From positions 1,178,001 through 1,242,000 of the forward strand of contig OZ244890.1 of the NCBI GenBank assembly GCA_965221455.1: a DNA stretch of 64,000 nucleotides. The letters are read 5' to 3'. The notes below the pieces were generated by a model, which saw nothing but the letters and a program-made list of their open reading frames with translations, made no database searches and had not been told where the DNA came from. This document shows positions 8,735-18,100 of the stretch, in pieces; position 1 is the stretch's first letter; each line of letters opens with the position of its first letter. The position numbers and the translations under genes were made by a program. The stretch comes from SMWN01 sp965221455 (GTDB lineage: Bacteria > Pseudomonadota > Gammaproteobacteria > Eutrophobiales > Eutrophobiaceae).

Positions 8735-10410
8735 GTTATCTGTGTCTTCCTGATTTGTTGTCGGCTTATTTTTTTATGCGCCCAAACGGCAAGTTTTTCC
8801 CGACCGATCTTTGCATTATGTCGTATGTCCACGGGGAATGCAGAATGAAATAAAACAGTTTGAATGGAACTGGTTTGTTCAAATTGCGCACCAATGATTA
8901 ATAACTCCTCTGTCATTAAATTTTTATCATGATTTCCAAATTCCTCTTCCAGTTCAACACAAATCACGGGAATGGTTTCATTATTTCTGAGTACACCCAC
9001 CAGGGCAGTACGAAACACTTTTTCATGCGTATTAAAAATACCTTCACATGGAATTGTAAACAGGGTTTTATTACCGGTAACAACACGGTGTATCATGCGA
9101 CCACACAACCACAAACGACCTTGTTCATCCAGATAACCTGTATCTCCCATGCGGTGATAGAAGTCACCATTAACATCATTAATCTTTGCCAATTCAGTTG
9201 TTTGTTGGCGAGCATGGTAGGATTTTGTCACTTGCGGCCCTTTAACGGCGATCTCACCAATGATATTGGCTCCAAGTATTAGATCATTTCTCCAGTTTGT
9301 GATCGGTTTATCCGTAATGGTAATTATTTTTAGTTCGATATTATCGACGGGACGCCCGACACAAACACCATGACCTTGTTCAGTTGCATAACAGGTTGAG
9401 CCGAGGACTTCATTACTGCCAATGGAACTGACCGGCAAAGATTCGGTAGCGCCATAAGGTGTAAAAACTTGCGCATTACCATGCAACATGTCAGTAAAAC
9501 GTTTCATCACATTTGCCGGAACAGGTGCACCTGCGGACAGGACACGTTTCATATTCGGTAGTTTTTTATGTTGTTGTTCGCCATAACGTCCTACATGATT
9601 TAGCAGTGCGGGAGATCCAAACATGGTTGTCGTTTTATACTTCTCAATGGCTGAAAATATTATTTCAGGATCAACCCTGCCGGGTCGGGTGAAATCCATA
9701 TCAGGAATAATCGAACTCATACCCATTGCCGGTCCAAACAATGCAAACAGGGGAAATGTTGCAAGATCGATCTCGCCTGCTTGAATACCATAAAGTGTTC
9801 TTAATGTATTTACCTGTGCGGTGAAATTGGCGTGTGTATAGACAACGCCTTTAGGTGCCCCTGTGCTGCCACTGGTAAACAGGATTGCAGCAACATCATC
9901 AGCTTCAATATCGACGAATGCACGTTTACCGGAACTGCTGCCTGACTGTTTAAGCTGTTTCAGGCTGGAGATATTTCGACCATAAAAGATTGCCGACAAT
10001 ACTCCGGGGTTAACAATAATATTTGTCTTGAGTGTTGCGCTTGCCCAACCTAAAACCCTGCGAGCAAAGTGAGCTTTTTTAATGCCGATAAAAACCACCG
10101 GTTCGGCTTCGGCAAGGCACTTCCCTAATTGTTTGGCACCGATACCCGGGTCAATCGCAATCATTACCGCACCAACCTTGAACAAGGCGAAAACCAACGC
10201 AAAGAAATCCAGTCCCGGTGTTACCATAAGTGCCGTATGTACACCTTTACCGATCCCGATTTCCTGTAAACCTTTGGCGATAATGTCACTTACTTCATCA
10301 AGCTGTTGAAAGGTATATTGCCTCCCGCTCTTTTGCTCGGTGACGGCCATCGTATCCGGCTGTTGTTGTGCCAGTTTGGGTAGATACGAGGCAATGTTTG
10401 ATGGATTCAT
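8731..10410 (-). CDS. oleC: Olefin beta-lactone synthetase, OleC-like (AMP-dependent ligase fold)
   Basis: OleC uses ATP to convert a 2-alkyl-3-hydroxy acid to a beta-lactone, the precursor of a head-to-head olefin. The 559-residue protein is an ANL-superfamily enzyme with the P-loop-like FTSGSTGAPKGVVYTH and the OleC-like stretch FPLFALFGPAMGMSSIIPD. TPYGATESLPVSSIGS follows, then the GDTGYLDEQGRLWLCGR hinge region. It overlaps oleD by four bases. Upstream, 132 bases of native leader remain before the IS1595-type element that now separates it from oleB, so its expression may depend on read-through from the element or a local promoter. Confidence 0.9.
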   Translation of the reverse strand: MNPSNIASYLPKLAQQQPDTMAVTEQKSGRQYTFQQLDEVSDIIAKGLQEIGIGKGVHTALMVTPGLDFFALVFALFKVGAVMIAIDPGIGAKQLGKCLAEAEPVVFIGIKKAHFARRVLGWASATLKTNIIVNPGVLSAIFYGRNISSLKQLKQSGSSSGKRAFVDIEADDVAAILFTSGSTGAPKGVVYTHANFTAQVNTLRTLYGIQAGEIDLATFPLFALFGPAMGMSSIIPDMDFTRPGRVDPEIIFSAIEKYKTTTMFGSPALLNHVGRYGEQQHKKLPNMKRVLSAGAPVPANVMKRFTDMLHGNAQVFTPYGATESLPVSSIGSNEVLGSTCYATEQGHGVCVGRPVDNIELKIITITDKPITNWRNDLILGANIIGEIAVKGPQVTKSYHARQQTTELAKINDVNGDFYHRMGDTGYLDEQGRLWLCGRMIHRVVTGNKTLFTIPCEGIFNTHEKVFRTALVGVLRNNETIPVICVELEEEFGNHDKNLMTEELLIIGAQFEQTSSIQTVLFHSAFPVDIRHNAKIGREKLAVWAHKKISRQQIRKTQIT

Positions 10411-10542
10411 AGGCCGTTGTTAAGCACAGAATAAATTTTAATAAGCCGGAATTGTAATAATCAGTATAATTTTTATTACCGCTTTCCAGGTACTTATCGA
10501 GCAAGTTTAAAATTTATTAACTGTATGACTTAAATTTATGGT

Positions 10543-10563
10543 AATTATATACTTGTGTGACCC
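10543..10563. repeat. Left terminal inverted repeat of the IS1595-type element
   Basis: Exact reverse complement of 13004-13024. It lies in the intergenic leader of oleC, 133 bases before the oleC start. Confidence 0.8.
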
Positions 10564-10664
10564 CAATCTAAAATTTCTTGCTATTTAAACAATTTAGGAT
10601 ATAAACTCCCAGCCGCTACCAAGCTAATCGTGAACGATCCTTTGTCGGGTCGCTCATTAATAAA

Positions 10665-10746
10665 ATACCCCTTTGGGGAATACATGGGAACCTGCATATG
10701 TTCATGGTTGTTTGGTAGCCGTCCCGGCACCCTTAAATTGGTGCCG
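10665..10746 (+). promoter_or_regulatory. Structured leader of the small secreted-protein gene
   Basis: Two short stems precede the plus-strand small gene: CCCC-TTT-GGGG around 10669-10679, and CGGCACC / GGTGCCG at 10725-10731 and 10740-10746. A Shine-Dalgarno-like AAGGA follows about seven bases before the ATG at 10774. The second stem, 27 bases upstream of the start, could be a regulatory leader or an attenuator-like element. There is no direct evidence of function. Confidence 0.35.
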
Positions 10747-10773
10747 TGTTTAACCACTAAAAAGGAAAAGACC

Positions 10774-11028
10774 ATGAAAAAGATATTGTTAATTCTAGTA
10801 TCAATGCTCTTTGTTTCTGGAGCATTCGCAGACACCTATGTTAATGGATACTATAGAAGTGATGGTACCTACGTAAAGCCGCACTATCGCTCTAGTCCTA
10901 ATAGCAGTTATAACGATAACTATTCCGTTAAAGGTAATAGGAATCCGCATACTGGGGAGCAGGGAACAAGAAAACGCTCATTAGACGGCAGATACCCATA
11001 TAGTAGATACAAGCTCTATAGTCGATAG
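10774..11028 (+). CDS. Small secreted YxNGYYRxDGTYV-type protein, passenger of the IS
   Basis: An 84-residue protein with a clear signal peptide (lysines, a hydrophobic run, then GAFADT). The mature part is basic and rich in Tyr, Ser, Asn and Arg: YVNGYYRSDGTYVKPHYRSS, then KGNRNPHTGEQGT. Short secreted proteins with this YxNGYxRxDGTYV pattern recur in Proteobacteria without known function. The ATG is preceded by AAGGA at good spacing. It lies inside the terminal repeats of the element, opposite to the transposase, and ends at the strong stem at 11041-11081, so it looks like an autonomous cargo gene. Confidence 0.65.
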   Translation: MKKILLILVSMLFVSGAFADTYVNGYYRSDGTYVKPHYRSSPNSSYNDNYSVKGNRNPHTGEQGTRKRSLDGRYPYSRYKLYSR

Positions 11029-11040
11029 GTTATAAGGAGT

Positions 11041-11081
11041 AGTATTAGCCCGGTCAAATCGACTTTGATCGGGCTAATACT
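11041..11081. terminator. Strong convergent hairpin between two cargo genes
   Basis: An 18-bp stem (AGTATTAGCCCG-TCAAA and its complement, one mismatch) closes a 5-base loop between the plus-strand small gene and the minus-strand BRO gene, whose stop is four bases away. Convergent placement makes a bidirectional terminator likely, although the T-run is weak. Confidence 0.75.
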
Positions 11082-11084
11082 CTA

Positions 11085-12035
11085 TTATGATAATTTCTTT
11101 TGTTTGGAGCTTGGCAAATAATTCTTATCACTAACTACTTTCTGGCCCATTTGATGTTCAAGATCGGTTCTAGCTTTACCCGCAACTCTCCCTCCCGATT
11201 TCGCAGCATCTTTGTTTGCATTCAATCCTTGGGCGTTTTTGTTCTTGGCAATTTCTACAGTAGCTGTTTCTCCCAGCATTGTTAAAACAAGCTCTAACGG
11301 AGTCATGTGATCCCTTAATGCGTGGCCTTTGCCTAAACGTTTGTGATTCCTATGTTCTTTTGTTTTCAGGTGAAAAGTTTCTTGTGAAATAGCATCAGTC
11401 AATAAGGCATATTCCCACCCATCTTTAACGCCTCTCTTTTTCCATTCGCTAGTTAGCTCCTTTCTACTTACTATGGTTTGAACACGAGCCTTAACCCAAT
11501 CATCGTCATACCCTTTAGCCTTGTAGGAAAGCATCGCGCGTTTGATGGCAATTTCGGGGTTCTGTATTTCCTGTATACGCTCATAGCCAACCTTGGCTAA
11601 CCACTTCTTAAATGGCTCTGCTTTAGGGGAAGGTATGGACTGAACTATTCTGAAAATGGTTTCTGTATTTGCCGAATCGATCAAACGACTCTTACCATCT
11701 GACGCTACCATTTTCAAACGTACGATATTTTCGTATGTTTCAGAAAATCCTTCTTTATTAATAGTTTTACGCTTCAAGTCAGCCCAATATCTTTCAGGTG
11801 CATCTGTTCCAACAATCGCCCCAACCACATCCACAATAGAGAAATACCATTCATTATTATGGAATACTTGCCTAATCTCTTTTCCTTTGAATAAAGTTAA
11901 TTGCCCTTCTCCTTCTTCAATTAATTCCTCTACACCTTCACCTTGCTCTGCAATTTCCTCTTTAGTGACATTCGCAAATCGGTTCAAGGCCTCATTCATC
12001 GACATATCTATTTTGACAGGTTTATCGTTACTCAT
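11085..12035 (-). CDS. BRO-N domain protein (DinD/antirepressor-like), IS passenger
   Basis: A 316-residue protein. Residues about 45-150 resemble the BRO N-terminal DNA-binding domain: LFKGKEIRQVFHNNEWYFSI, VVGAIVGTDAPERYW, then AEPFKKWLAKVGYERIQEIQ. The C-terminal half (YALLTDAISQETFHLKTKEH, LRDHMTPLELVLTMLGETAT) resembles the DNA-damage-inducible protein D group. BRO-N proteins occur in phages and mobile elements as antirepressors or DNA-binding factors. Its ATG overlaps the transposase stop by four bases, so the two are co-translated. A role in controlling transposition or the host response is inference. Confidence 0.75.
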   Translation of the reverse strand: MSNDKPVKIDMSMNEALNRFANVTKEEIAEQGEGVEELIEEGEGQLTLFKGKEIRQVFHNNEWYFSIVDVVGAIVGTDAPERYWADLKRKTINKEGFSETYENIVRLKMVASDGKSRLIDSANTETIFRIVQSIPSPKAEPFKKWLAKVGYERIQEIQNPEIAIKRAMLSYKAKGYDDDWVKARVQTIVSRKELTSEWKKRGVKDGWEYALLTDAISQETFHLKTKEHRNHKRLGKGHALRDHMTPLELVLTMLGETATVEIAKNKNAQGLNANKDAAKSGGRVAGKARTDLEHQMGQKVVSDKNYLPSSKQKKLS

Positions 12036-12949
12036 GCTATTAATTCCTGGTAGGTTAGCCTGCCATTAGATTTTGAGAGTAAATCTATCATTCGCTCCCC
12101 TTCGTTTAGTTCTCTAGTATTATATCTATACGCAAACTCATTTAAGTAGCGTGCTAAATGTTTCTTGCTTATATGATGGTATATACCGATTAACCCACGT
12201 TTGAATAATGACCAAGCCCCTTCAATAGTATTAGTATGCCTGTCAAGCACAATATATTCACCTACGCTATGGTTGACCGTTTGGTGTTTGTAATACGGTT
12301 TAAGAGTCTTATAACTTCTAAATTCATCAGCTAATACTCTACTGCCTTGCTTTATATGAATAAGGGCTTGTCCTTCTATGGCTTCTCCAGTAGTTTCAGA
12401 TAATACAAAGGTTCGCAATTCACCTTGCCTCTTAACCATACCAAGTACAGCAGTTTTAGTCTTTGCACTTCTGCCATGCGTTCCTTTAGTACGTTTGTTA
12501 TTGCGCTTATTTCCTTCCTTGCCTCCTATATGGGTATCATCTATTTCAACATCTCCAAACAAAGGATTGTTAAACGATCTTGTCTGACTAGCAAAACGCA
12601 GTCTCTGCAACATAAACCATGCTGTCTTTTGAGTTACCTTAATGTCTTTTGCCAGTTGAGTTGATGCAATGCCTTTTTTGTGGGATGTGGCTAAATAAAT
12701 GGCAACAAACCATTTCCTTAATGGAATCTTACTGTCTTCAAATATAGTGCCGACCTTAATACTAAACCGCTTACGGCAACTACCACATTTATGTGTTTTC
12801 TTATTCGAGAAATTATATATCTTATCTGCGCCACAGTGCGGGCAATAAGCCCCTTTTAACCACTTTATCGCAGTTAATCTATCAATACATGATTGCTCAT
12901 TAGGGTAAACCTCTAACATCTCGTAAAGGCTTGTAAAGTTAGATACCAT
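12032..12949 (-). CDS. IS1595 family (ISXO2-like) transposase
   Basis: A DDE-type transposase with an N-terminal zinc ribbon (CPHCGADK ... HKCGSCRKRF), a helix-turn-helix segment (STQLAKDIKVTQKTAWFMLQ), and the ISXO2-like catalytic core. The acid-containing strands include FGDVEIDDTHIGGKE and VLADEFRSY, with the distal NTIEGAWSLFKRGLIGIYHH and RYLNEFAYRYNTR. I place the start at 12949 because a strong GGAGGGG lies about eight bases upstream. An earlier in-frame ATG at 12967 lies upstream of that site. The gene looks intact. Confidence 0.92.
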   Translation of the reverse strand: MVSNFTSLYEMLEVYPNEQSCIDRLTAIKWLKGAYCPHCGADKIYNFSNKKTHKCGSCRKRFSIKVGTIFEDSKIPLRKWFVAIYLATSHKKGIASTQLAKDIKVTQKTAWFMLQRLRFASQTRSFNNPLFGDVEIDDTHIGGKEGNKRNNKRTKGTHGRSAKTKTAVLGMVKRQGELRTFVLSETTGEAIEGQALIHIKQGSRVLADEFRSYKTLKPYYKHQTVNHSVGEYIVLDRHTNTIEGAWSLFKRGLIGIYHHISKKHLARYLNEFAYRYNTRELNEGERMIDLLSKSNGRLTYQELIA

Positions 12950-13003
12950 GATAAACATCCCCTCCAAGAATTAATTTCAAGGGGAGATTGTATCATAGCA
13001 ACT

Positions 13004-13024
13004 GGGTCACACAAGTATATAATT
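13004..13024. repeat. Right terminal inverted repeat of the IS1595-type element
   Basis: Exact reverse complement of 10543-10563. It ends two bases before the oleB stop codon (13027-13029), so the insertion spared the oleB coding sequence. Confidence 0.8.
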
Positions 13025-13026
13025 GC

Positions 13027-13923
13027 TTAGTTTATTAATTCAGAATCCTTCCACAAAAAATCTTTCAAGACAGGAATAATATCATCACTGGCATCCTCCA
13101 ATATGTAATGCCCGGCATCTTCAAAGCGATGCAACTCGGCGTTGGGGAAACGTGTTTGCCATTCTTGCAGAAAGTGATGATCGAAAACAAAATCTTTCAT
13201 GCCCCAGCAGATCAACATGGGTTGATCGGAAAATTGTCCGACTGTTCTATCCACTTTATCGACAGTCGCATAGGCAGTGTTTTTGGCTTTGAGCGGTATA
13301 TCCAGGACAAACTTTTGAATCGCGCGGCGGTGTGACCAGTTATCGTATGGTGCGAGATAAGCCGCTGCGACTTCCGGCGACATGGGCTTTCGTGTCACAC
13401 ACTGTTTAACCGCACCACGCGCAAAAGCGTTCAGACCTTGATTTAAGATGGTGCCAATGACCGGAATGCGGCTAATTTTAAGTTGCCACGGGACTGTTTT
13501 ATTTTTAGGTAAATGAAATGCCGAGGTGTTGAAAATCACCAGACGTTTTATTCTCTCCGGATGGCGAGTGGCAAAGGCCATTCCAATCATGCCGCCCCAG
13601 TCATGCAATACGAGCGTAATGCCGTCGGTGATATTTAAATGGTCAAGTAAGGACTCAAGATCGCTGACACGCTGGTCCAGCGTGAAATTGTAAGTCTTGT
13701 CATCCGGCTTATCAGATAAGCCCATACCGATATGATCCGGGACGATACACCGATAGTTATCTTGCAGGGCAACAACGAGTTTTCGATAATAGAAAGACCA
13801 GCCGGGATTACCATGCACCATGACAACGGGTTCGGCACTTGCATCGCCTTCATCGAGGAAATGTAAACGCAAACCCTTGATAGAATGGTAGTGATGATCA
13901 AATGAATAATCAGGGAAATTCAT
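13027..13923 (-). CDS. oleB: Alpha/beta hydrolase, OleB-like beta-lactone decarboxylase
   Basis: OleB removes CO2 from the beta-lactone made by OleC to give a cis-olefin. The 298-residue protein is a haloalkane-dehalogenase-like alpha/beta hydrolase with the oxyanion HGNPGWSFYYRKLV, an aspartate nucleophile at D108 in LVLHDWGGMIGMAFATRHPE, and the C-terminal catalytic histidine in EDAGHYILEDASD. An Asp rather than Ser nucleophile fits OleB. It lies 42 bases downstream of oleA. The IS end abuts its stop codon. Alone it could be called a dehalogenase-like hydrolase; the neighbours decide. Confidence 0.88.
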   Translation of the reverse strand: MNFPDYSFDHHYHSIKGLRLHFLDEGDASAEPVVMVHGNPGWSFYYRKLVVALQDNYRCIVPDHIGMGLSDKPDDKTYNFTLDQRVSDLESLLDHLNITDGITLVLHDWGGMIGMAFATRHPERIKRLVIFNTSAFHLPKNKTVPWQLKISRIPVIGTILNQGLNAFARGAVKQCVTRKPMSPEVAAAYLAPYDNWSHRRAIQKFVLDIPLKAKNTAYATVDKVDRTVGQFSDQPMLICWGMKDFVFDHHFLQEWQTRFPNAELHRFEDAGHYILEDASDDIIPVLKDFLWKDSELIN

Positions 13924-13965
13924 CGCCGGGAAACTTGATTGGAGCGAGTGACTACGGAGAATGCT

Positions 13966-15165
13966 CTACCACTCCCACCCAAGCATCATGCAATTAAGAC
14001 CACTCCCGATCCCCAGAAAGCCGACGCGATCACCAGGTTTTAGAAACAGGCGTTGTTGCGCAATGGCTGCGGTAAGCGGTACCGATACCGTGCCAATATT
14101 GCCGAGATATTTGTAGGTACTGAAATCTTTTGTCGGATCTATGCCCAATTCTTTTAATATCGTTTCCCGATGTCCCTCACCTACTTGATGACAAATCACT
14201 TTGTCCACTTGATCCCTGGCCCAACCCATTTTACCCAAAAATGACCCCCATGTTTTGACGCCGAGTTTGGCACCATGTTTCAGTACGGCGACGGAATCCG
14301 TCGACATGAACTCTGACAGTGCGTCCGGTAATTTTTGAGTAGGCATCATATTGGCGAGTGGTGGCGGGATCTTTTCACTGGACATGATCTCTTTTACGAC
14401 ACTTGGTAGTGTATCCGGAGCCATGACTTGATCGATGGCGGCAAGTAATTTATCCGGCGAAAACATCAGTTCGCCCAGGGCAACCGGTGATAGAGTGATA
14501 CCCCAACGACACAGCGCATGATGTTCCGGTGCAGATTGACTCGCGCCCCCCAACAACCTGTGGGTTTGACCGTTATCAAAAGAGCCGTCGGTCAGTAATA
14601 TGGCCGCTGCACCCGAACCACCCGTGAGGGTTGCCAAAGATTTGCTAAACATTTCCATGGATTTATCATTGAGCATACGTTTGATCATGATTTCGATGAT
14701 TTCACGCGATGTTTCGCAGGAGACCACCATGCCGGCGCGTATTTGTTTCAACTCTATGCGATTGGCAATATCAATGATGCCGTTCATGATGCCGAGGCAG
14801 GCGTTGGAAATATCATAAATATTGGCATCATCCTTGATGCCCAATTGTGCTGCCACGGCGCAAGCCGTCGCGGGTTCAAAGTTTTCACGACAGACACCTG
14901 TATAAATAAGCGCCTCTATCTCATCCGCTCTGACATTGGATTGGTCCAACGCTTTGTGTGCCGCCTTCGCCGCTCCATCGGAGAGCGTATGCCCTTCTTC
15001 CCACCAGCGCCTTTCGGTGATGCCTGTCAGTGCCTCAAGTTGACCCGGTGCAATATGTAGAGCGTCATACATGGGCATCAGGCGGGATTCGAGATCGTCT
15101 GACGTGATCACAACGGGAGGCAGCTCGTAGCCGATAGATTCCATATGTACGCGAGAATACTTCAT
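13966..15165 (-). CDS. oleA: Thiolase-fold head-to-head condensing enzyme, OleA-like
   Basis: OleA joins two acyl-CoA or acyl-ACP chains by non-decarboxylative Claisen condensation. The 399-residue KAS-III-like protein has the catalytic Cys123 in DISNACLGIMNGI and Glu97 in CRENFEPATA, the same 26-residue spacing as Cys143/Glu117 of the characterised Xanthomonas enzyme. C-terminal VICHQVGEGHR and YLGNIGTVSVPLT supply the His and Asn. It starts 12 bases after the pfaC-like stop, so the synthase and condensing enzyme are almost certainly co-transcribed. The internal STDSVAVLKHGAKLGVKTW region is typical of OleA rather than FabH. Confidence 0.9.
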   Translation of the reverse strand: MKYSRVHMESIGYELPPVVITSDDLESRLMPMYDALHIAPGQLEALTGITERRWWEEGHTLSDGAAKAAHKALDQSNVRADEIEALIYTGVCRENFEPATACAVAAQLGIKDDANIYDISNACLGIMNGIIDIANRIELKQIRAGMVVSCETSREIIEIMIKRMLNDKSMEMFSKSLATLTGGSGAAAILLTDGSFDNGQTHRLLGGASQSAPEHHALCRWGITLSPVALGELMFSPDKLLAAIDQVMAPDTLPSVVKEIMSSEKIPPPLANMMPTQKLPDALSEFMSTDSVAVLKHGAKLGVKTWGSFLGKMGWARDQVDKVICHQVGEGHRETILKELGIDPTKDFSTYKYLGNIGTVSVPLTAAIAQQRLFLKPGDRVGFLGIGSGLNCMMLGWEW

Positions 15166-15177
15166 GGGAATGTCATT

Positions 15178-18100
15178 CTATGTGATTCGGAGAGTAAAAT
15201 CTTTCATCTGATAGATAATTCGTCCATCCACGATCAAAAAACCGTCAGCACGGAGTAATTTCCTGTTCTCATCAATTTCGGTAATCACGGCCTGAACTGT
15301 AACTTGCTTATCTTCAGGTATAATTTGCCCGCGATAAATCCAATGATGTGTTTCATTGAGCGCCATTACCTCAAACTCACGGTGTTCTGGATTTTCTCGT
15401 GTGCCCCATCGTTCTATGGAGACAACTTTCAATAGTTGAATAAATGACTCCAGTCCCAAAGAACCGGGCCAAACCGGATCTTCATGGAAATGCGCTTTAA
15501 AAAACCAGGCTTCCGGATCTACCTGGGTAGTGCCTCTGATAAAACCCAGATCCTGTGGTCCACCTTGTGGATCAAACAGGCTAATGTCGTCGATCATACG
15601 CATCATGTCGCCCGGATAAGGCGCGGTGTCCGGATATGCAAAAGAGACTCCCCGTTTGCGAGAGACATCATCCGGTTCGAAGAGAGCCACATCTCTGATG
15701 CCGACTTGATCGGTCAGAGACTGTTTTGAAAAGAAACCGAAATAGGTATCACCCCTGTATACGATACCGGCAGCACATCGTGTTTCCATATCATAATTTT
15801 GAATAATCATGCCGCCGGACTGTGAAACATCGGTGATTTTAATGCGAGTGGTTAAAGTGCCTGTTGTCGGAGTAACAGAAAGTAATTGTGTGCCGTTACC
15901 ACCCAGATTTCTGAATGACAGATCTATTTCACTGGTTAATGCTGATCCCAAATATGCTGCCAACCAGCCACAGGGTTGTAATGCGATTTCAAGTAACACG
16001 GCAAACGGCATGCTTGTTTGTCTGTTTTCCCCAAAATACCAGGCGTCCTCCGGCACATCGTATTCAGCTTCAATAATCCCTCCCGCTTGTAACTTCCACT
16101 GTTCACAATCCTTGATTGAAGTAATACGATCAAGGAATTGATACGGTGGGCGCGGCAGGCGTGCAATTTTTCTTTCTGCATCAAACACTCTGTAACGATC
16201 ACCAAAAGCATCAGAAGGTTTGCCGTTGGCAAAAGCGTAAATTGAATCAAAATCAAAAAGCACTTTTTTCTTGTGGTTTTGCTCGACAATTTTATTTTGC
16301 CAGAGCATTTTAATTTTTTGCTCGTTGAGTCCATTTAACTGAACCGACATATTATTTATTTGCACGATAGCCTTGCCATCCGCATACATCAATGCCTCGG
16401 CCAGGGCATAGGGTGTTCCGTCGCCGTCCTTGTAACCAATCTCCTTGAGTGTAATTTCGTACTGCACTTTTTTTATTGAATTGATAACTTGTCCGCGACA
16501 TTTAAGCTGGCTGATTTCCCCGATAACAGGTTCGTGGACAATCTCGTTTTGTTCCCCCACCCAGCCCATGCGTAGTAGATAGATACGTAAAGTATGCAGA
16601 CAACATTCATACATAAGCGTGCCTGGCATTACCTGATCATCAGGGAAGTGGCAGGTTAGGAACCAGTCATCGGGATGAATATCAGCTTCGCCGGTAATCT
16701 GGCCGATACCAAAACGACCTGCTTCAGGATCCAGATTAAGAATACGATGTACCAGCGTCATACGACCACCCGGAAGACCGAGAGGGCGATTTAACGATAA
16801 GTTTGAAAAAGCCTCGCCGAAACATTCGCGGAGATTACCTTCACGCAAAGCATCCAATTGTTGATCATTATATGACTCGATACCCATTGGCACAGGTGCT
16901 TGCCAATTGTTTGGTAATTTTCCTGTTTGTGGCCGTGTCTCCAGTTCTGTTTGAACAATACCTTTACCTGCCTCCAGTTCCGCCTGTGTGAAAAATCCTG
17001 CACAACCTTCAGTCATGGTTAATAGCGATTTTCCATTAACGGTTCCTTCAAAACTAAATCGAAACAGATAAGTGTTATCCTGTTTGAAAAACTGATCGAT
17101 ACGAATGTCGTAGCGAATGACTTCCCCGGGTTTTGGTAGTGAAGCGTGGAAAGTGATTTTCGCGTCCAGTAAACGATAAACGGCGAGCCCTTTAGTAATG
17201 TGATCGATGCCCAGATAGCCGGATAGGAATAGATCCGCTTGTCCGGCCTCAACAGCAATGCAGGTTGGAATACATCCACCATCAAGATACCAGCCATTCG
17301 GCTGAACATCATGTTCAGTGATAATACGACCTGAAGTCATTGGATCAGAGCCAAGCGAGGCAGGTTCGCCATGGATATCAATGATCCTGTCGACTAACAT
17401 CAGCGGTTCGTCAGGTAAGCGCACCCGTGTTGGGTGTTGATCGATTTCAGCAAACTTTGGGCCCAATACTTTACCTATTGAACCGACGGCGATTTCCATA
17501 CATTGATTTCTATCGAACAAACATGCCGCTTTTTTTGTATGAGGCTGTGGTTTAATTTGTCGTCTGGAATCAAGAGGCGTTGACCGTAGTGAAACATCCT
17601 GAAGTAAAGTCATTTGCATCTGTATAGCTTGCCCCAGCATCTGAGTGAAGCAACTGGACACGCGCAAAAATGTTTCCTGAGCTTCAGTTTTGGCACTTTC
17701 AGTGAGCTGCATTTGTTCGATGACCGGATTTAGAATATGAATATTGTCCGTTTTTGTTGCTTGACCCCCTGTTTTTTCATCTGCCGTAAATTGTTCTTCA
17801 GCCTGATCATTCGTTACCTGTTGCGGTAGTGGCGGCATGTTGAAACATTCGGCCCCTATATTCACAGTGACCATCGAATTTTGTTCAATCACTGTATTGG
17901 CGATTTCAAAATTAAATAATTCTTCCGGATCGACGTTAATATGTTCAGCAATCAATTGTCCGAGGCAATGAATAACATTTGACACACCATCCTGATTTTT
18001 TACACAGAGAGCTTTTGCAACATGTGATTTACCATCGAGTATTTGATCAATCATTCTGCTGCAGCTTGCGCCTGGCCCCATTTCAATAAAGATACGAACA

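Larger units (their letters stand above)
10543..13024 (-). mobile_element. IS1595-type element with passenger genes, inserted between oleB and oleC
   Basis: A 2.48-kb segment is bounded by perfect 21-bp terminal inverted repeats at 10543-10563 and 13004-13024, containing ACTTGTGTGACCC. It carries an IS1595-type transposase, a BRO-N protein overlapping it by four bases, and on the other strand a small secreted protein behind a hairpin. The right end is two bases from the oleB stop codon. I find no matching target duplication outside the repeats, so the exact ends could be a few bases off. Transposase and ole genes share orientation, so oleC-oleD transcription from the element is possible. Confidence 0.75.

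Noticed and set aside
10535..13035. 8-bp target duplication for the IS1595-type element
   Set aside because: Sequences just outside the 21-bp repeats do not match. The flanking AATTATAT/ATATAATT are complementary and so belong to the inverted repeats rather than being direct repeats.
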